A stretch of 64,000 nt of DNA from RPQJ01 sp963731105 (GTDB lineage Bacteria > Pseudomonadota > Gammaproteobacteria > Steroidobacterales > Steroidobacteraceae): the NCBI GenBank assembly GCA_963731105.1, contig CAVSUM010000010.1, positions 1-64,000 on the forward strand. The letters are read 5' to 3'. Below the pieces are notes generated by a model. That model was given only the letters and a program-made list of their open reading frames with translations. It was not told the DNA's origin and made no database searches. Position numbers and translations under genes: made by a program. Shown here in pieces: positions 38,186-48,572 of this stretch. How positions within the stretch are numbered: position 1 is the first letter of the stretch; every line of letters begins with the position of its first letter.

Positions 38186-39648
38186 CGCGCAACGTTTCCG
38201 GCGAGGAACCCGTCGATACGCTCGACTAGGTAGGCGTGGAACGGATTGCTGCGCTGCCGGGTCAGCGCCCACATCGGCACCTTGAGCACGCCGTTTTCGC
38301 CGCGCACCGCGACGTTGCCGAGCTGCACGTGACCGGACGGTGCCACGCCGTCGTAGCCGTACAGCGGGTCGTCCGGCGGAAAGGGCAGCGCGACGTGCGA
38401 CAGCGAGAACACGTTCTGCGGCCACGCCAGCGCCAGGTCGCGCCGCGTCGTTTCGTTCGTCCCGGCCGGCGTGCGCAATTCCACCACCTGCTGCGTGTCG
38501 GGCGTGGCGTTGGTGATGACCGTGAGCGCGTAAGGCCGCTGCGGCCGCGCGCGCAGCCGTTCGGTGAGCGGCCCCGGATCGTTGACCAGCAACGCCTGCA
38601 CGGGCGCGTAGCGGTTGACGTCGAACAGCACCAGCTCGTGGTTACCGGGGGCGAGGTGCTCGAGCAGAACGTCGGCCACCGCCTCGGCCCGGACCGTCGA
38701 GTCCACCGTGGAGAGGAACGCGAGCACCGGCGGGAAGCCCTGCAGTTCTTGCCTGTCCGCCCTGCGCTCGATGCGCCGGGCGACGTCGCGCGTCAGGCGC
38801 AAGGTCTCGCCGGCCGCGTGGAAGCTGAACGACGTGTACTTGTAGGGATCGAACTCGATGCCGATCGATTCCCACGCCGCGCGGGCGAATCCCGGCACCG
38901 ACGACAGGCCGGTCTTGAAGCGGCCGACGATGGCGAGCGAGGACACGCCGATCGCCGGCGAGATCAGCACCAGTCCGGCGGGCGGTGGCAGGGACGCGCC
39001 GTCGAGCACGGCGAGCGCGTAGTCGACGGCGAGGGCCGCGCCATTCGAGTAGCCGACCAGGTACAGCGGCTGGCCGGGAACGCGTGCGTGCAGGTCGCGT
39101 GCCGCGAGGCTGACCGCGGCCCGCATGTCCTCGATGCGGAAGCTGAGCAGGCCCGACGGCGCGGTACCGTGCCCGGGCAGCCGCAGGCCCACGACCTCGA
39201 AGCCCTGCGCAGCGAGGTGCTCACCGATCGAGCGCATGCTGTAGGGGGAATCGGTCAGGCCGTGCAGCAGCAGCGCGGCGCCGCGCGGTGCAACACCCGG
39301 CACCGGCGCCAGGCGAAAGGTGCGGTTCCAATTGACCGGCCAGCGGTCCGGGTCGCTGCGGCTGCCGGCGTGGTAGCGGTTGAAGGCGGCCCTGCCCGGA
39401 CTGTCCGCCCGCTCATAGACCCCCTGCAGCGCGCTGAAGGCCTGCCGCTCGATCGCAAGGTAATCGTCGAGGGTCTGCACGTCGGCCGCCTGCCGCGCCG
39501 TGAAGTCCGGCAGTTGCACCACGTGCCAGGGTGATGGCTGGGGCCCGCTGCGCAGGAAATGCCAGTACAGGCCCGCCCCGATCAATAGGAGGCCGAGCAG
39601 CACCGAGCCTGCGGCGGCGACCAGCCAGCGAAAAAATGAACGGACCAT
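38182..39648 (-). CDS. Membrane-anchored alpha/beta hydrolase, lipase-like
   Basis: 488 residues with an N-terminal membrane anchor (WLVAAAGSVLLGLLLIGAGLYW). The alpha/beta hydrolase core: oxyanion motif LLLHGLTDSPYSMR, LRLPGHGTAPSG, nucleophile elbow GYSNGAAL, Asp in FLSTVDSTVRAE and His in NVFSLSHVALPFPPDD. Likely a periplasm-facing esterase or lipase. It precedes and is translationally coupled to the PLD-type gene, which suggests a shared role in lipid turnover. It diverges from the HhH gene by 166 bases. Confidence 0.85.
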   Translation of the reverse strand: MVRSFFRWLVAAAGSVLLGLLLIGAGLYWHFLRSGPQPSPWHVVQLPDFTARQAADVQTLDDYLAIERQAFSALQGVYERADSPGRAAFNRYHAGSRSDPDRWPVNWNRTFRLAPVPGVAPRGAALLLHGLTDSPYSMRSIGEHLAAQGFEVVGLRLPGHGTAPSGLLSFRIEDMRAAVSLAARDLHARVPGQPLYLVGYSNGAALAVDYALAVLDGASLPPPAGLVLISPAIGVSSLAIVGRFKTGLSSVPGFARAAWESIGIEFDPYKYTSFSFHAAGETLRLTRDVARRIERRADRQELQGFPPVLAFLSTVDSTVRAEAVADVLLEHLAPGNHELVLFDVNRYAPVQALLVNDPGPLTERLRARPQRPYALTVITNATPDTQQVVELRTPAGTNETTRRDLALAWPQNVFSLSHVALPFPPDDPLYGYDGVAPSGHVQLGNVAVRGENGVLKVPMWALTRQRSNPFHAYLVERIDGFLAGNVAR

Positions 39649-39814
39649 CCATGCCCCGGCAACACCGCCCGCGGCGGCAGCGGATCATAGTGGAAATCGG
39701 GGGCCTCTCGTAAAACCCGAATGGCCGTCGTGGCTTATGCGGGGCAGCATGCGCTTCACTGCGCACTTCCCAAGCCGCCGTCATGACCCGCCTCCGCCCG
39801 CCGCCCGAACTGCC

Positions 39815-40684
39815 ATGAACGACGTGGCGGGCGAGTCGCTGAACGCACGCTGCGCCGACCGGTTGCGCGAGGCGGCCGACCTGCTGCACGCCCAGGGCGC
39901 CAATCCGTTCCGGGTCTCGGCCTACCGCAAGGCGGCCGAGTCGATCCTCGGGCTGCCCGAGGAACTGACCACGATCATCGAGCGCCAGGGCATGCCCGGA
40001 CTCGAGGCACTGCCCGGCGTCGGTCGCGGCATCGCCTCGGCACTGCTCGAGATGGCGCGCACCGGGCGCTGGACGCAGCTTGAACGGTTACGCGGCAGTG
40101 CCGATCCCGTGCAACTGCTCACGTCGGTGCCGGGACTCGGCCACCGGCTCGCCGAACGCATCCACGAGGAACTGCACGTCGACACGCTCGAAGGGCTGGA
40201 GCTCGCCGCGCACGACGGGCGGCTCGAGTCGGTCCCGGGGGTCGGGCCGCGCCGGGCCGCCGCGATCCGCGCCAACCTGCAGGTCATGCTGTCGCGCAGC
40301 CGGCCACGCCGCCCGGCCGCGAGCGGCAGCGAGGCCGACGAGCCACCGGTACCGATGCTGCTCGACGTGGATCGCGAGTACCGCGAGCGCTCCGCCGCCG
40401 GCACGCTGCCGACCATTGCGCCACGCCGCTTCAATCCCTCCGGCGAGGCCTGGCTGCCGGTGCTGCACACCGTGCGCGAGGGCTGGCACTTCACCGTGCT
40501 CTACTCCAACACGGCCCAGGCGCACCAGCTCGGCCGGACGCGCGACTGGGTGGTGGTGTACTTCTACGACGACGAGCACACCGAGGGCCAGCACACGGTG
40601 GTGAGCGAGACGCACGGCCCGCTGGCCGGCCGGCGCGTGGTGCGCGGCCGCGAGGTCGAGTGCCGCAGCTACTACACGAAGTAA
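39815..40684 (+). CDS. Helix-hairpin-helix protein like the N-terminus of DNA polymerase X
   Basis: 289 residues. Residues about 10-160 match the 8-kDa-like and HhH domains of family X polymerases: LREAADLLHAQGANPFRVSAYRKAAESI, then HhH motifs LEALPGVGRGIASALLEM, LTSVPGLGHRLAERIHEE and LESVPGVGPRRAAAIRAN. The nucleotidyltransferase palm and PHP domains are absent. Instead there is a beta-rich C-terminal domain (RFNPSGEAWLPVLHTVREGWHFTVLYSNT, WVVVYFYDDEHTEGQHTVVSET). Probably a DNA-binding protein for gaps or branched DNA; role unknown. Its end overlaps the convergent DUF456 gene by 13 bases. Confidence 0.8.
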   Translation: MNDVAGESLNARCADRLREAADLLHAQGANPFRVSAYRKAAESILGLPEELTTIIERQGMPGLEALPGVGRGIASALLEMARTGRWTQLERLRGSADPVQLLTSVPGLGHRLAERIHEELHVDTLEGLELAAHDGRLESVPGVGPRRAAAIRANLQVMLSRSRPRRPAASGSEADEPPVPMLLDVDREYRERSAAGTLPTIAPRRFNPSGEAWLPVLHTVREGWHFTVLYSNTAQAHQLGRTRDWVVVYFYDDEHTEGQHTVVSETHGPLAGRRVVRGREVECRSYYTK

Positions 40685-41157
40685 GCGAGCGCAAACACGC
40701 CGAGCATGGTGAACACCAGCGCCAGCTTGGCGAGGGTGCCGAACAGCAATCCCATCCAGGTCGCAAGGCCGGCGCGCGTCGCCTGCTGCACCTGGCCGTG
40801 CGACAGCAGTTCGCCCGTGACCGCGCCGACGAAAGGCCCGAGAACCAGGCCTGGCAGGCCGAGGAACAGCCCGGCCAAAGCACCGAGCGCGGCACCGGCC
40901 ACCGCGAGCTTGGTGGCACCGACCCGCTTCGCGCCCATGGCGGTGGCGGCGAGATCGATGGCGAACGACGCCACCGTCAGCAGGCCGAGCACCACCAGCG
41001 TCACCCAGCCGACGCGTTCGAAGTCGCCGGCCCAGGCCGCGACCAGCAGGCCCGCGAAGACCAGCGGCACGCCGGGCAGCGCCGGCAACACCGATCCCGC
41101 GATGCCGATGCACACCAGCGCCACGGCCAGCACCAGCCACAATACTTCGATCGACAT
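40672..41157 (-). CDS. DUF456 membrane protein
   Basis: 161 residues with about four membrane segments. The family's patterns are clear: GIAGSVLPALPGVPLVFAGLL at the N-terminus, then AATAMGAKRVGATKLAVAGAALGALAGLFLGLPGLVLGPFVGAVTGELL, rich in Gly pairs like a glycine-zipper. DUF456 proteins are widespread and uncharacterised. ATG 41157 gives the normal length. The start lies 59 bases from the divergent hrpB gene. Confidence 0.88.
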   Translation of the reverse strand: MSIEVLWLVLAVALVCIGIAGSVLPALPGVPLVFAGLLVAAWAGDFERVGWVTLVVLGLLTVASFAIDLAATAMGAKRVGATKLAVAGAALGALAGLFLGLPGLVLGPFVGAVTGELLSHGQVQQATRAGLATWMGLLFGTLAKLALVFTMLGVFALAYFV

Positions 41158-41215
41158 GCCCGGGCTCCCGGCCGAAGGGTGAGGCACAGTTTGCAGGGGT
41201 AGACTGCTGCGCGCC

Positions 41216-43759
41216 ATGCCGACCCCGCTGCCACCGCTGCCGATCGTCGAGGTCCTGCCAGAACTCGCTGACGCCCTCGCCCACGGCCGCCGCGTCGTGC
41301 TCGAGGCGCCTCCCGGTGCAGGCAAGAGCACGCTGGTGCCCCTCACGCTGCTCGACGCTCCCTGGCGCAACGACGGCCGCATCCTCATGCTGGAGCCGCG
41401 CCGCATCGCCGCGCGGGCGGTGGCGACGCGCATGGCCGCGCTGCTCGGCGAGACGCCGGGCGCGCGCGTCGGCTACCGCACGCGGCTCGAGACCCGCGTC
41501 GGCCCAGCGACGCGCCTCGAGGTCGTGACCGAAGGCATCCTCACCCGCATGCTGCAGCACGACGCGGCGCTCGAGGGCGTGGCCTGCGTGGTGTTCGACG
41601 AGTTCCACGAGCGCAACCTGCAGGGCGACCTCGGCCTGGCGCTGGCGCTCGACTGCCAGCGTCACCTGCGGGCCGACTTGAGGCTGCTGGTGATGTCGGC
41701 CACGCTCGACGCCGATGCCCTTGCGCGGGTGCTCGACGACGCGCGCTTCGTGCGCGCACCGGGCCGCATGTTCGACGTGCAGACCTTCCATGCTTCGGCG
41801 TCCGCCTCCAGCCCGTCGCTGTCGCCGGCGCTGCTGGCCACGCAGCGCATCCTGCAGGCACTCGACGCGCATCCGGGCGACCTGCTGGCGTTCCTCCCGG
41901 GCGCGGGCGAGATCCGCCGCGTCACTGACGCGCTCGTCACTGCCTTACCGGACGATCGCTGCGTGGTGCTGCCGCTCTATGGCGATCTCGCCCCCGCCGC
42001 GCAGGATGCGGCCCTGCAGCCTGACTCTCGGGGACGCCGCAAGGTCATCGTCGCGACCAACCTCGCAGAAACCAGCCTCACCATCGACGGCGTGCGGATC
42101 GTGGTGGACTCGGGGCTCGAACGTCGCCAGCGCTTCGACCCCGCGACCGGCATGAGCCGGCTCGAGACGCTGCGCATCTCGCGCGCCTCGGCGGACCAAC
42201 GGCGCGGCCGCGCCGGTCGCACGGCGAGCGGCGTGTGCTATCGCTTGTGGAGCGAGGCGGCACACGCGGCACTGCTGCCGCAGGCGCCAGCCGAAATCCT
42301 CGAGGCGGACCTCGCGCCGCTTGCGCTCGAGCTCGCCTGCTGGGGCGTGACGGACGCCGCGGCGCTGGCGTGGCTCGACCCGCCGCCCGCGGCACCGCTC
42401 GCGCAGGCGCGCGAGCTGCTATCGCGGCTCGAGGCACTCGACGGCGCAGGCCGCGTGACGCCGCTCGGGCGCGACATGGCTGCACTCGGCGTCCACCCGC
42501 GACTCGCGCACATGATGCTGCGCGCGCAGTCGCTCGGCCTCGCGCAGCTTGGCAGCAAGATCGCGGCAGTGCTGTCGGAGCGCGATCCGTTGCGCGCCGC
42601 AATGGGATTCGCCGATCCCGACCTGCGCCTGCGCCTCGACGCACTGCAGGGCCACGGCCTGCCGCCCGGCGTCACGGTAGACCGCAGCGGATTGCGCCGC
42701 CTGGAGCGGGTCGCGCAGCAGCTCGCGCGCCAGCTGGACAGGGTGCGCGCGCCGCGGCCGGGCCGTGCGGCGCTGGACGAGTCCGACGCGGTCGGGTTGC
42801 TGCTCGCCTTCGCGTACCCGGACCGCATCGGCCGCTCGCGGGCGGGAACCGGGGGCCGCTACGTGTTGAGCGGCGGCCGCGGTGCCGCGTTCACCGGTCC
42901 GGCGGCGCTGGCCCGCTCCGAGTACGTCGTGGTCGCGGCGCTGGACGCCGGCGAGCGTGAAGCCCGCATCCAGCTCGCCGCGCCAGTGCAGCTGACGCTG
43001 CTGCTCGATCACTTCGCGCCGCTGGTGACCGACGCCGACAGCGTCGCCTGGGACCCGCGCAGCGAGACCGTTGCCGCACGGCGCATCCGCCGCCTCGGCG
43101 AGCTGGTGATCGCGGACGAGCCGTTGCGCAATCCCGGGCCGCAGGCGATCGCGGCGATGCTCGACGGCATCCGCGCACTCGGGCTCGGCTGCCTGCCGTG
43201 GACCCGTGATCTCGAGCAATGGCGGGCACGCGTGGCTTTCGCGCGCGCCCACGACACGCGCCAGCCCTCGCCATGGCCCGACGTGTCCGACCCGGCCCTG
43301 CTCGATTCCGCCACGACCTGGCTCGCTCCGTGGCTCGACCGCATCACCCGCCGCGACCAGCTGGCGCGGCTCGATCTGCGCGGCGCGCTGCACGCGCTGC
43401 TCGACTGGGACGCGCAGCGGCGCCTCGACGGCTTCGCGCCGACGCACCTCGGCGTGCCGAGCGGCTCGCGCATCGCCATCGACTACACGAGCGGCGTGCC
43501 GACGCTCGCGGTGCGGCTGCAGGAGGTGTTCGGGCTCACCGCCTCGCCGCGCATCGCTGACGGCAAGGTACCGATCACCCTCGAACTGCTCTCGCCGGCA
43601 CGCCGGCCGGTGCAGGTGACGCGCGATCTCGAGAGCTTCTGGTCGCGCGGCTACCACGACGTGCGCAAGGAGCTGAAGGGCCGCTACCCGAAGCACTACT
43701 GGCCCGAGGACCCGCACGAAGCCGTCGCCACGCGCCGCGTGCGGCCGCCCGGCGGCTGA
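41216..43759 (+). CDS. hrpB: ATP-dependent RNA helicase HrpB
   Basis: 847 residues, intact. DEAH/DExH helicase motifs: Walker A APPGAGKSTLVP (near residue 30), motif Ia EPRRIAARA, DEFHERNLQGDL (Walker B), SATLD, and C-terminal motif VI QRRGRAGRTASGVCYRLW. The long HrpB-specific C-terminus (FAYPDRIGRSRAG, PVQVTRDLESFWSRGYHDVRKELKGRYPKHYWPEDP) is present. HrpB is a non-essential bacterial helicase of uncertain role in RNA processing. It reads without interruption, so it is a useful contrast to the broken genes nearby. It stops eight bases before the convergent ABC permease. Confidence 0.95.
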   Translation: MPTPLPPLPIVEVLPELADALAHGRRVVLEAPPGAGKSTLVPLTLLDAPWRNDGRILMLEPRRIAARAVATRMAALLGETPGARVGYRTRLETRVGPATRLEVVTEGILTRMLQHDAALEGVACVVFDEFHERNLQGDLGLALALDCQRHLRADLRLLVMSATLDADALARVLDDARFVRAPGRMFDVQTFHASASASSPSLSPALLATQRILQALDAHPGDLLAFLPGAGEIRRVTDALVTALPDDRCVVLPLYGDLAPAAQDAALQPDSRGRRKVIVATNLAETSLTIDGVRIVVDSGLERRQRFDPATGMSRLETLRISRASADQRRGRAGRTASGVCYRLWSEAAHAALLPQAPAEILEADLAPLALELACWGVTDAAALAWLDPPPAAPLAQARELLSRLEALDGAGRVTPLGRDMAALGVHPRLAHMMLRAQSLGLAQLGSKIAAVLSERDPLRAAMGFADPDLRLRLDALQGHGLPPGVTVDRSGLRRLERVAQQLARQLDRVRAPRPGRAALDESDAVGLLLAFAYPDRIGRSRAGTGGRYVLSGGRGAAFTGPAALARSEYVVVAALDAGEREARIQLAAPVQLTLLLDHFAPLVTDADSVAWDPRSETVAARRIRRLGELVIADEPLRNPGPQAIAAMLDGIRALGLGCLPWTRDLEQWRARVAFARAHDTRQPSPWPDVSDPALLDSATTWLAPWLDRITRRDQLARLDLRGALHALLDWDAQRRLDGFAPTHLGVPSGSRIAIDYTSGVPTLAVRLQEVFGLTASPRIADGKVPITLELLSPARRPVQVTRDLESFWSRGYHDVRKELKGRYPKHYWPEDPHEAVATRRVRPPGG

Positions 43760-43766
43760 GCAGCGG

Positions 43767-44966
43767 TCACTCGGCCCGCAGTGCCTCCACCGGGTCGAGC
43801 CGCGCGGCGTTGAGCGCGGGCAGGATGCCGGCCACCAGGCCAATCACGATCGACAGGCCGACCGACAGGCCCATGAACAGCGGCGAGAAGCTCACCGGCA
43901 GGCTCGGCACGGCCACGCCGAGCAGCCACGCCAGGGCGGCACCGGCGGCGAGGCCCGCGAGCCCACCGAGCAGCGACAGCAGGACCGCCTCGGTGAGGAA
44001 CAGCGACAGCACCTGGTCGCGGCTGGCGCCGAGCGCGCGCAGCAGCCCGACCTCGCCGGTGCGCTCGCGCACGGCGATGGTCATGATGGTGAAGATGCCG
44101 ACGGCGCCGACCAGCAGCGAGATGCTGCCGAGCGCGGCCACCGCGAAAGTGAGCACGCCGAGCACCGAGCCGAGCGTGTCGAGCATCTGCTGCTGCGTGG
44201 TGATCGTGAAGTCCTCGTCGCCGTGGCGCGCCACGAGCACGCTGCGGATGCCCTGCACCACCTCGTCGACCGGCGCATTCTCCTCGTACAGCACGTGCAC
44301 CTCGAACAGGCTGTCGCGGTCGAACATCTCGAGCACGCGCGCCGCCGGCAGGTACACCGTGTCGTCGAGGTCGAAGCCGATCATCGTGCCCTTCGGCCGC
44401 ATCACGCCGACGACGCGATAGCGTTCGCCGCCCACCCGCAGCGTCTCACCAAGCGCGTTCGCATCGCCGAACAGCTGCTGCGCCATCTTCGAGCCGAGCA
44501 CGGCGAGGCTGCGGGGCGCACGCGGATCGTCCGGCGGCAGGTAGTGCCCCTGCGCGACGTCGAAGCGGAACGCGGCCGCGAACTCGGGGCCGGTGCCGTA
44601 CACGGTGACGCGCCGCTTGCGGCCGTTCGCCTCGACCTCGGCATTGCCCTGCACCATCGGGTCGGAGGCGATGACGTACGACGCGCGCTGCAGTGCCTCG
44701 GCATCGTCGATAGTGAGCGGCCGCACCGTGCCGAACGCACCGATCGAGCCGCCCATGGTCTCGGTCGTGCCCGGCGTCACGCTGATCAGGTTGGTGCCGA
44801 ACTGCGTGAACTCGGCGACCACGAACTGCCGCACGCCTTCGCCGATCGAGGTGAGCAGCACCACGGCCGCCACGCCGACCGCGATGCCGAGCGCGGTGAG
44901 CAGCGCCCGCATACGCTGCGACAGCACCGAGCTGCCGGTGAGCTTCGCGATGTCCGCGGCGCGCAC
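43767..44966 (-). CDS. MacB-type ABC transporter permease 2 (FtsX-like)
   Basis: 399 residues from GTG 44966. The N-terminal segment (SQRMRALLTALGIAVGVAAVVLLTSIGEGV) precedes a large periplasmic domain, and three C-terminal membrane segments follow (GSISLLVGAVGIFTIMTIAVRERTGEVGLLRALGASR is the FtsX signature), ending in LDPVEALRAE. It is the last gene of a four-gene operon (membrane fusion protein, ATPase, two permeases), three bases after permease 1. MacB-type pumps use ATP to push substrates from the periplasm out through a TolC-like channel or to extract lipoproteins. Two separate permeases suggest a heterodimer. Confidence 0.88.
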   Translation of the reverse strand: MRAADIAKLTGSSVLSQRMRALLTALGIAVGVAAVVLLTSIGEGVRQFVVAEFTQFGTNLISVTPGTTETMGGSIGAFGTVRPLTIDDAEALQRASYVIASDPMVQGNAEVEANGRKRRVTVYGTGPEFAAAFRFDVAQGHYLPPDDPRAPRSLAVLGSKMAQQLFGDANALGETLRVGGERYRVVGVMRPKGTMIGFDLDDTVYLPAARVLEMFDRDSLFEVHVLYEENAPVDEVVQGIRSVLVARHGDEDFTITTQQQMLDTLGSVLGVLTFAVAALGSISLLVGAVGIFTIMTIAVRERTGEVGLLRALGASRDQVLSLFLTEAVLLSLLGGLAGLAAGAALAWLLGVAVPSLPVSFSPLFMGLSVGLSIVIGLVAGILPALNAARLDPVEALRAE

Positions 44967-44969
44967 GGC

Positions 44970-46177
44970 TCAGCGCCTCCCGGCCAGCGCGACGACCGGG
45001 TCGAGCTGCGCGGCCCGGCGCGCCGGCATAAGGCCGAACACCACGCCACTCGCGACCGCGATCAGGATCGCGAGCCCCACCGCCCAGCCGGGCGCGCCGA
45101 CCGGCAGCGCCGGATAAAGGCGGCCGATGACGAGATTGGCGGCATAACCGAGCAGCAGCCCGGCGCCGGCCCCGGCGACGGACAGCAGGATCGCCTCGGC
45201 GAGGAATAGCGCGGTGATCTGTCCGCGACGCGCGCCGAGCGCCTTGAGTAATCCCACTTCGGCGGTGCGCTGGCTCACGGCGACCAGCATCACGTTCATG
45301 ATCAGTATGCCGGCAACGGCGAGGCTGATCGACGCGATCCCGGCCAGCGTCAGCGTCAGCGCGGTGAAGATGCGGTTGAAGGTCGCAAGCACGGCGTCCT
45401 GCGTAATGACCGTGACGTCTTCCTCGCCCTGGTGACGCGCCTTGAGCGTCTCGATCACCGCAGTGCGCGTGCGCGGGATGGCGTCGCGGTCGCTCGACTG
45501 GATGAGGATCCGGAACAGCGATTCCGTGTCGTAGATCTGCTGTGCGCTGCTCACCGGAATGATCGCCAGCTCCTGCAGGTCGAAGCCGACCGAGCGGCCC
45601 GAGTCGCCGAGCACGCCGATGACGCGGAAGCGGCGGTCGCCGATGCGCACCGAGCCACCGACTGCGGCGCGGCCCGGGAACAGCTCGGTCGCGACCTTGC
45701 TGCCCAGCACGCACACCGCCATGTCGCGCTCGAGCTCGCCCGGTGGCAGGAACCGGCCCTGCCCGATCGACAGGTTGCGCACGTAGTAAAAGTCGGCGGT
45801 GGTGCCGATCACCGGCACCTCGCGCGTCAGCCCAGCGCTCGACACCGGGGCCGATCCGACCACCAGCGGTGCAATGCGCTGTACGCCAGGGATGCGCAGC
45901 AGCGCACGTGCGTCGTCGAGCGTGAGATCGCGCGGCGTCTCGCCCGCAAACAGGCCGGGCTGCACGCCAGTGGTTTCCGAGCGGCCGGGCAGCACGATCA
46001 GCAGGTCGGTGCCGAGCGCCTGGAACTCGCCGGTGACGTAACGGCGCGCGCCCTCCCCGAGCGAGGTGAGCACCACCACCGCCGCGACGCCGATCGCCGT
46101 CGCGACCAGCATCATCGCGCTGCGCAGCCGCGCCCGGAACAGCGACTCCGACGCGAGGTGCAGCAGGTCGCCGGGCC

Positions 46178-46181
<4 letters not shown>
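44970..46181 (-). CDS. MacB-type ABC transporter permease 1 (FtsX-like)
   Basis: 403 residues from GTG 46181, which overlaps the ATPase stop (GTGA). Same plan as its neighbour: N-terminal membrane segment (RSAMMLVATAIGVAAVVVLTSLGEGARRYV), periplasmic MacB domain, C-terminal three-segment FtsX core (AGILIMNVMLVAVSQRTAEVGLLKALGARR), ending LDPVVALAGRR. The two permeases are clearly paralogous but well diverged, so they are likely the two halves of one transporter. Confidence 0.88.
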
Positions 46182-46867
<686 letters not shown>

Positions 46868-46884
46868 GGCAGGTTCTCCCGGTG

Positions 46885-48012
46885 TCAGCGGGCCACGGCC
46901 GGCACGCCGTCCGCCAGGCCCTCGCGGTCGACGCTGACCACCACGCGCGCGCCGGCCTCGATCCCGCCCGTGATCTCGGTGAATTCCCAGTTGCCGATGC
47001 CGGTCGTCACTTCGCGCGCGCGGATGCGACCGTCCTCGAGCACGTAGACGCGCTTGCCCTCGACCAGCGCGCGCGTCGGGATGCGCAGCACGTCAGCGCG
47101 CTCGGCCAGGATCACCTCGACGTCGGCGCTGTAGCCGGGCAACAGCAGGGCGTCGCCGATCTCGTCGATCTCCGCTTCGACCTCGACGGTGCGCGCCTGC
47201 TTCTCGGCGTCGAGCACGTAGGGCGCGACGCGCCGCACGTGGGCCTTGAAGCTGCGCTCGCGGAACGCGTCGAGCGTGACGCGGGCCGGCATGCCTTCGC
47301 GCACGCGCGGCGCATCCACCTCGTCGATCGGCGCGGTGATGTAGATGCAGCTGGTGTCGACGATGTCCACCGCGGGCGGCGTCGGGATGCCGACCGGCGA
47401 CGGCGTCACGAACTCGCCGATCTCGCCGTTGATCTCGGCCACCGTGCCTGCGAACGGTGCGCGCAGCCGCGTGCGCTCGAGGCGTGCCTGCGCCGCCTCG
47501 ATGCGCGCCAGGCTCACCCGGACCTGCTCGGCGGCCGCGTGGCACGCCGCTTCGCGAGCCTCCGCTTCGCCCGCGGCACGGTCAGCCAGCTCGGCCGAAA
47601 CCAGCTTGCGCGCCACCAGGCTCTTGAACCGGTCCGACTCGCGCCGCGCGACGCGCGCCGACACGCAGGCCTCCTCACGGCGGGCCTTGACCGCCGCGGC
47701 ATCGCGCTCGGTGACCGACAGTTCGGCGCGGATGTCGTCGTTCCACAGCTCGAGCAGCAACTGGCCGGGCTCGACCCGGTCGCCCTTTTTCACCGGCAGG
47801 CGCGCGATCTGCCCGCCGGCCGGCGGGGCCAGCTTGGCGCGCTGGCAGGCCTTGACCGTGCCCGCCCGGGTGTTGGTGACTGCCTCGGCGACGCTGCCGC
47901 GACCCGCCTCCATCACCTCGACGTCGATCGGCTTGGCGCGCCCGAACCACAGCACCGCGGCTGCGACGGCGGCGGCAAGAACCGCCAGGATTCCGAGGGT
48001 GCGCCACTTCAT
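46885..48012 (-). CDS. Periplasmic membrane fusion protein (MacA/HlyD family)
   Basis: 375 residues. N-terminal anchor (LGILAVLAAAVAAAVLWFG), then a lipoyl/barrel-sandwich half (LAPPAGGQIARLPVKKGDRVEPGQLLLELWN), a coiled-coil hairpin (about residues 100-165, RDAAAVKARREEACVSARVARRE ... EQVRVSLARIEAAQARLER in two parts), the second lipoyl half (TRLRAPFAGTVAEINGEIGEFV) and beta-barrel domains. It links an inner-membrane pump to an outer-membrane channel. It starts the efflux operon. The channel protein itself is not in the window. Confidence 0.92.
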   Translation of the reverse strand: MKWRTLGILAVLAAAVAAAVLWFGRAKPIDVEVMEAGRGSVAEAVTNTRAGTVKACQRAKLAPPAGGQIARLPVKKGDRVEPGQLLLELWNDDIRAELSVTERDAAAVKARREEACVSARVARRESDRFKSLVARKLVSAELADRAAGEAEAREAACHAAAEQVRVSLARIEAAQARLERTRLRAPFAGTVAEINGEIGEFVTPSPVGIPTPPAVDIVDTSCIYITAPIDEVDAPRVREGMPARVTLDAFRERSFKAHVRRVAPYVLDAEKQARTVEVEAEIDEIGDALLLPGYSADVEVILAERADVLRIPTRALVEGKRVYVLEDGRIRAREVTTGIGNWEFTEITGGIEAGARVVVSVDREGLADGVPAVAR

Positions 48013-48038
48013 GCCGAGTCTCCGGTATCTTCAGCCAC

Positions 48039-48563
48039 ATGATTGCAGCACCCGCCCCACTGCGGCGCAATGCGCAACCCGCGCAGCGAATTGTGCGCCC
48101 GTCGGCGCTGCTGGCGCTGCTCGTAGTCCTGGCAGGGTGCACGCCGTTCCAGACGGGCCTGCCGGGCGAAACTGGCGCCCCACCGCGGACCGACCGCGGC
48201 GCGGCCCTGCTGCAGGTGGCGCAATCACGCATCGGCGCGCCCTACCGCTACGGCGGCGCGGGGCCCGACGCCTTCGACTGCAGCGGGCTGGTAGCCTACG
48301 CGCACGGCCAGCTCGGCGTCAGCGTGCCGCGCAGCGCCGCACAGCAGTTCGCCGCCGCGACGCCTGTGCCGCGCCGCGACCTGCGGCCCGGCGACCTGGT
48401 GTTCTTCCGGCTCGAGGGGCGCGACGTGAGCCACGTCGGCATCTACGCCGGCGACGAACGCTTCGTGCACGCACCGCAGAGCGGCGGACAGGTGCGCATG
48501 GCGAGCCTCGACGAGGAGTATTTCCGGCGCAATTTTGCCGGCGCCGGGCGACTGCTGCCGTGA
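48039..48563 (+). CDS. NlpC/P60-family peptidoglycan endopeptidase lipoprotein
   Basis: 174 residues. Lipobox LLVVLAGC (Cys near residue 34), then the NlpC/P60 domain with catalytic Cys in DAFDCSGLVAYAHGQ, His in DVSHVGIYAG and the third polar residue in RFVHAPQSGG. Family members such as Spr/MepS cut peptide cross-links in peptidoglycan (D-Glu-mDAP or D-Ala-mDAP bonds). The start region has another in-frame Met only at residue 1. It diverges from the efflux operon by 26 bases and ends nine bases before the convergent exonuclease gene. Confidence 0.9.
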   Translation: MIAAPAPLRRNAQPAQRIVRPSALLALLVVLAGCTPFQTGLPGETGAPPRTDRGAALLQVAQSRIGAPYRYGGAGPDAFDCSGLVAYAHGQLGVSVPRSAAQQFAAATPVPRRDLRPGDLVFFRLEGRDVSHVGIYAGDERFVHAPQSGGQVRMASLDEEYFRRNFAGAGRLLP

Positions 48564-48572
48564 TCGCTGGCC

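Noticed and set aside
38182..39648. Large plus-strand frames over the lipase and PLD genes (38236-39534, 36767-38233)
   Set aside because: Shadows of the minus-strand genes: His/Arg-rich, without motifs, while the minus strand shows complete catalytic motifs.
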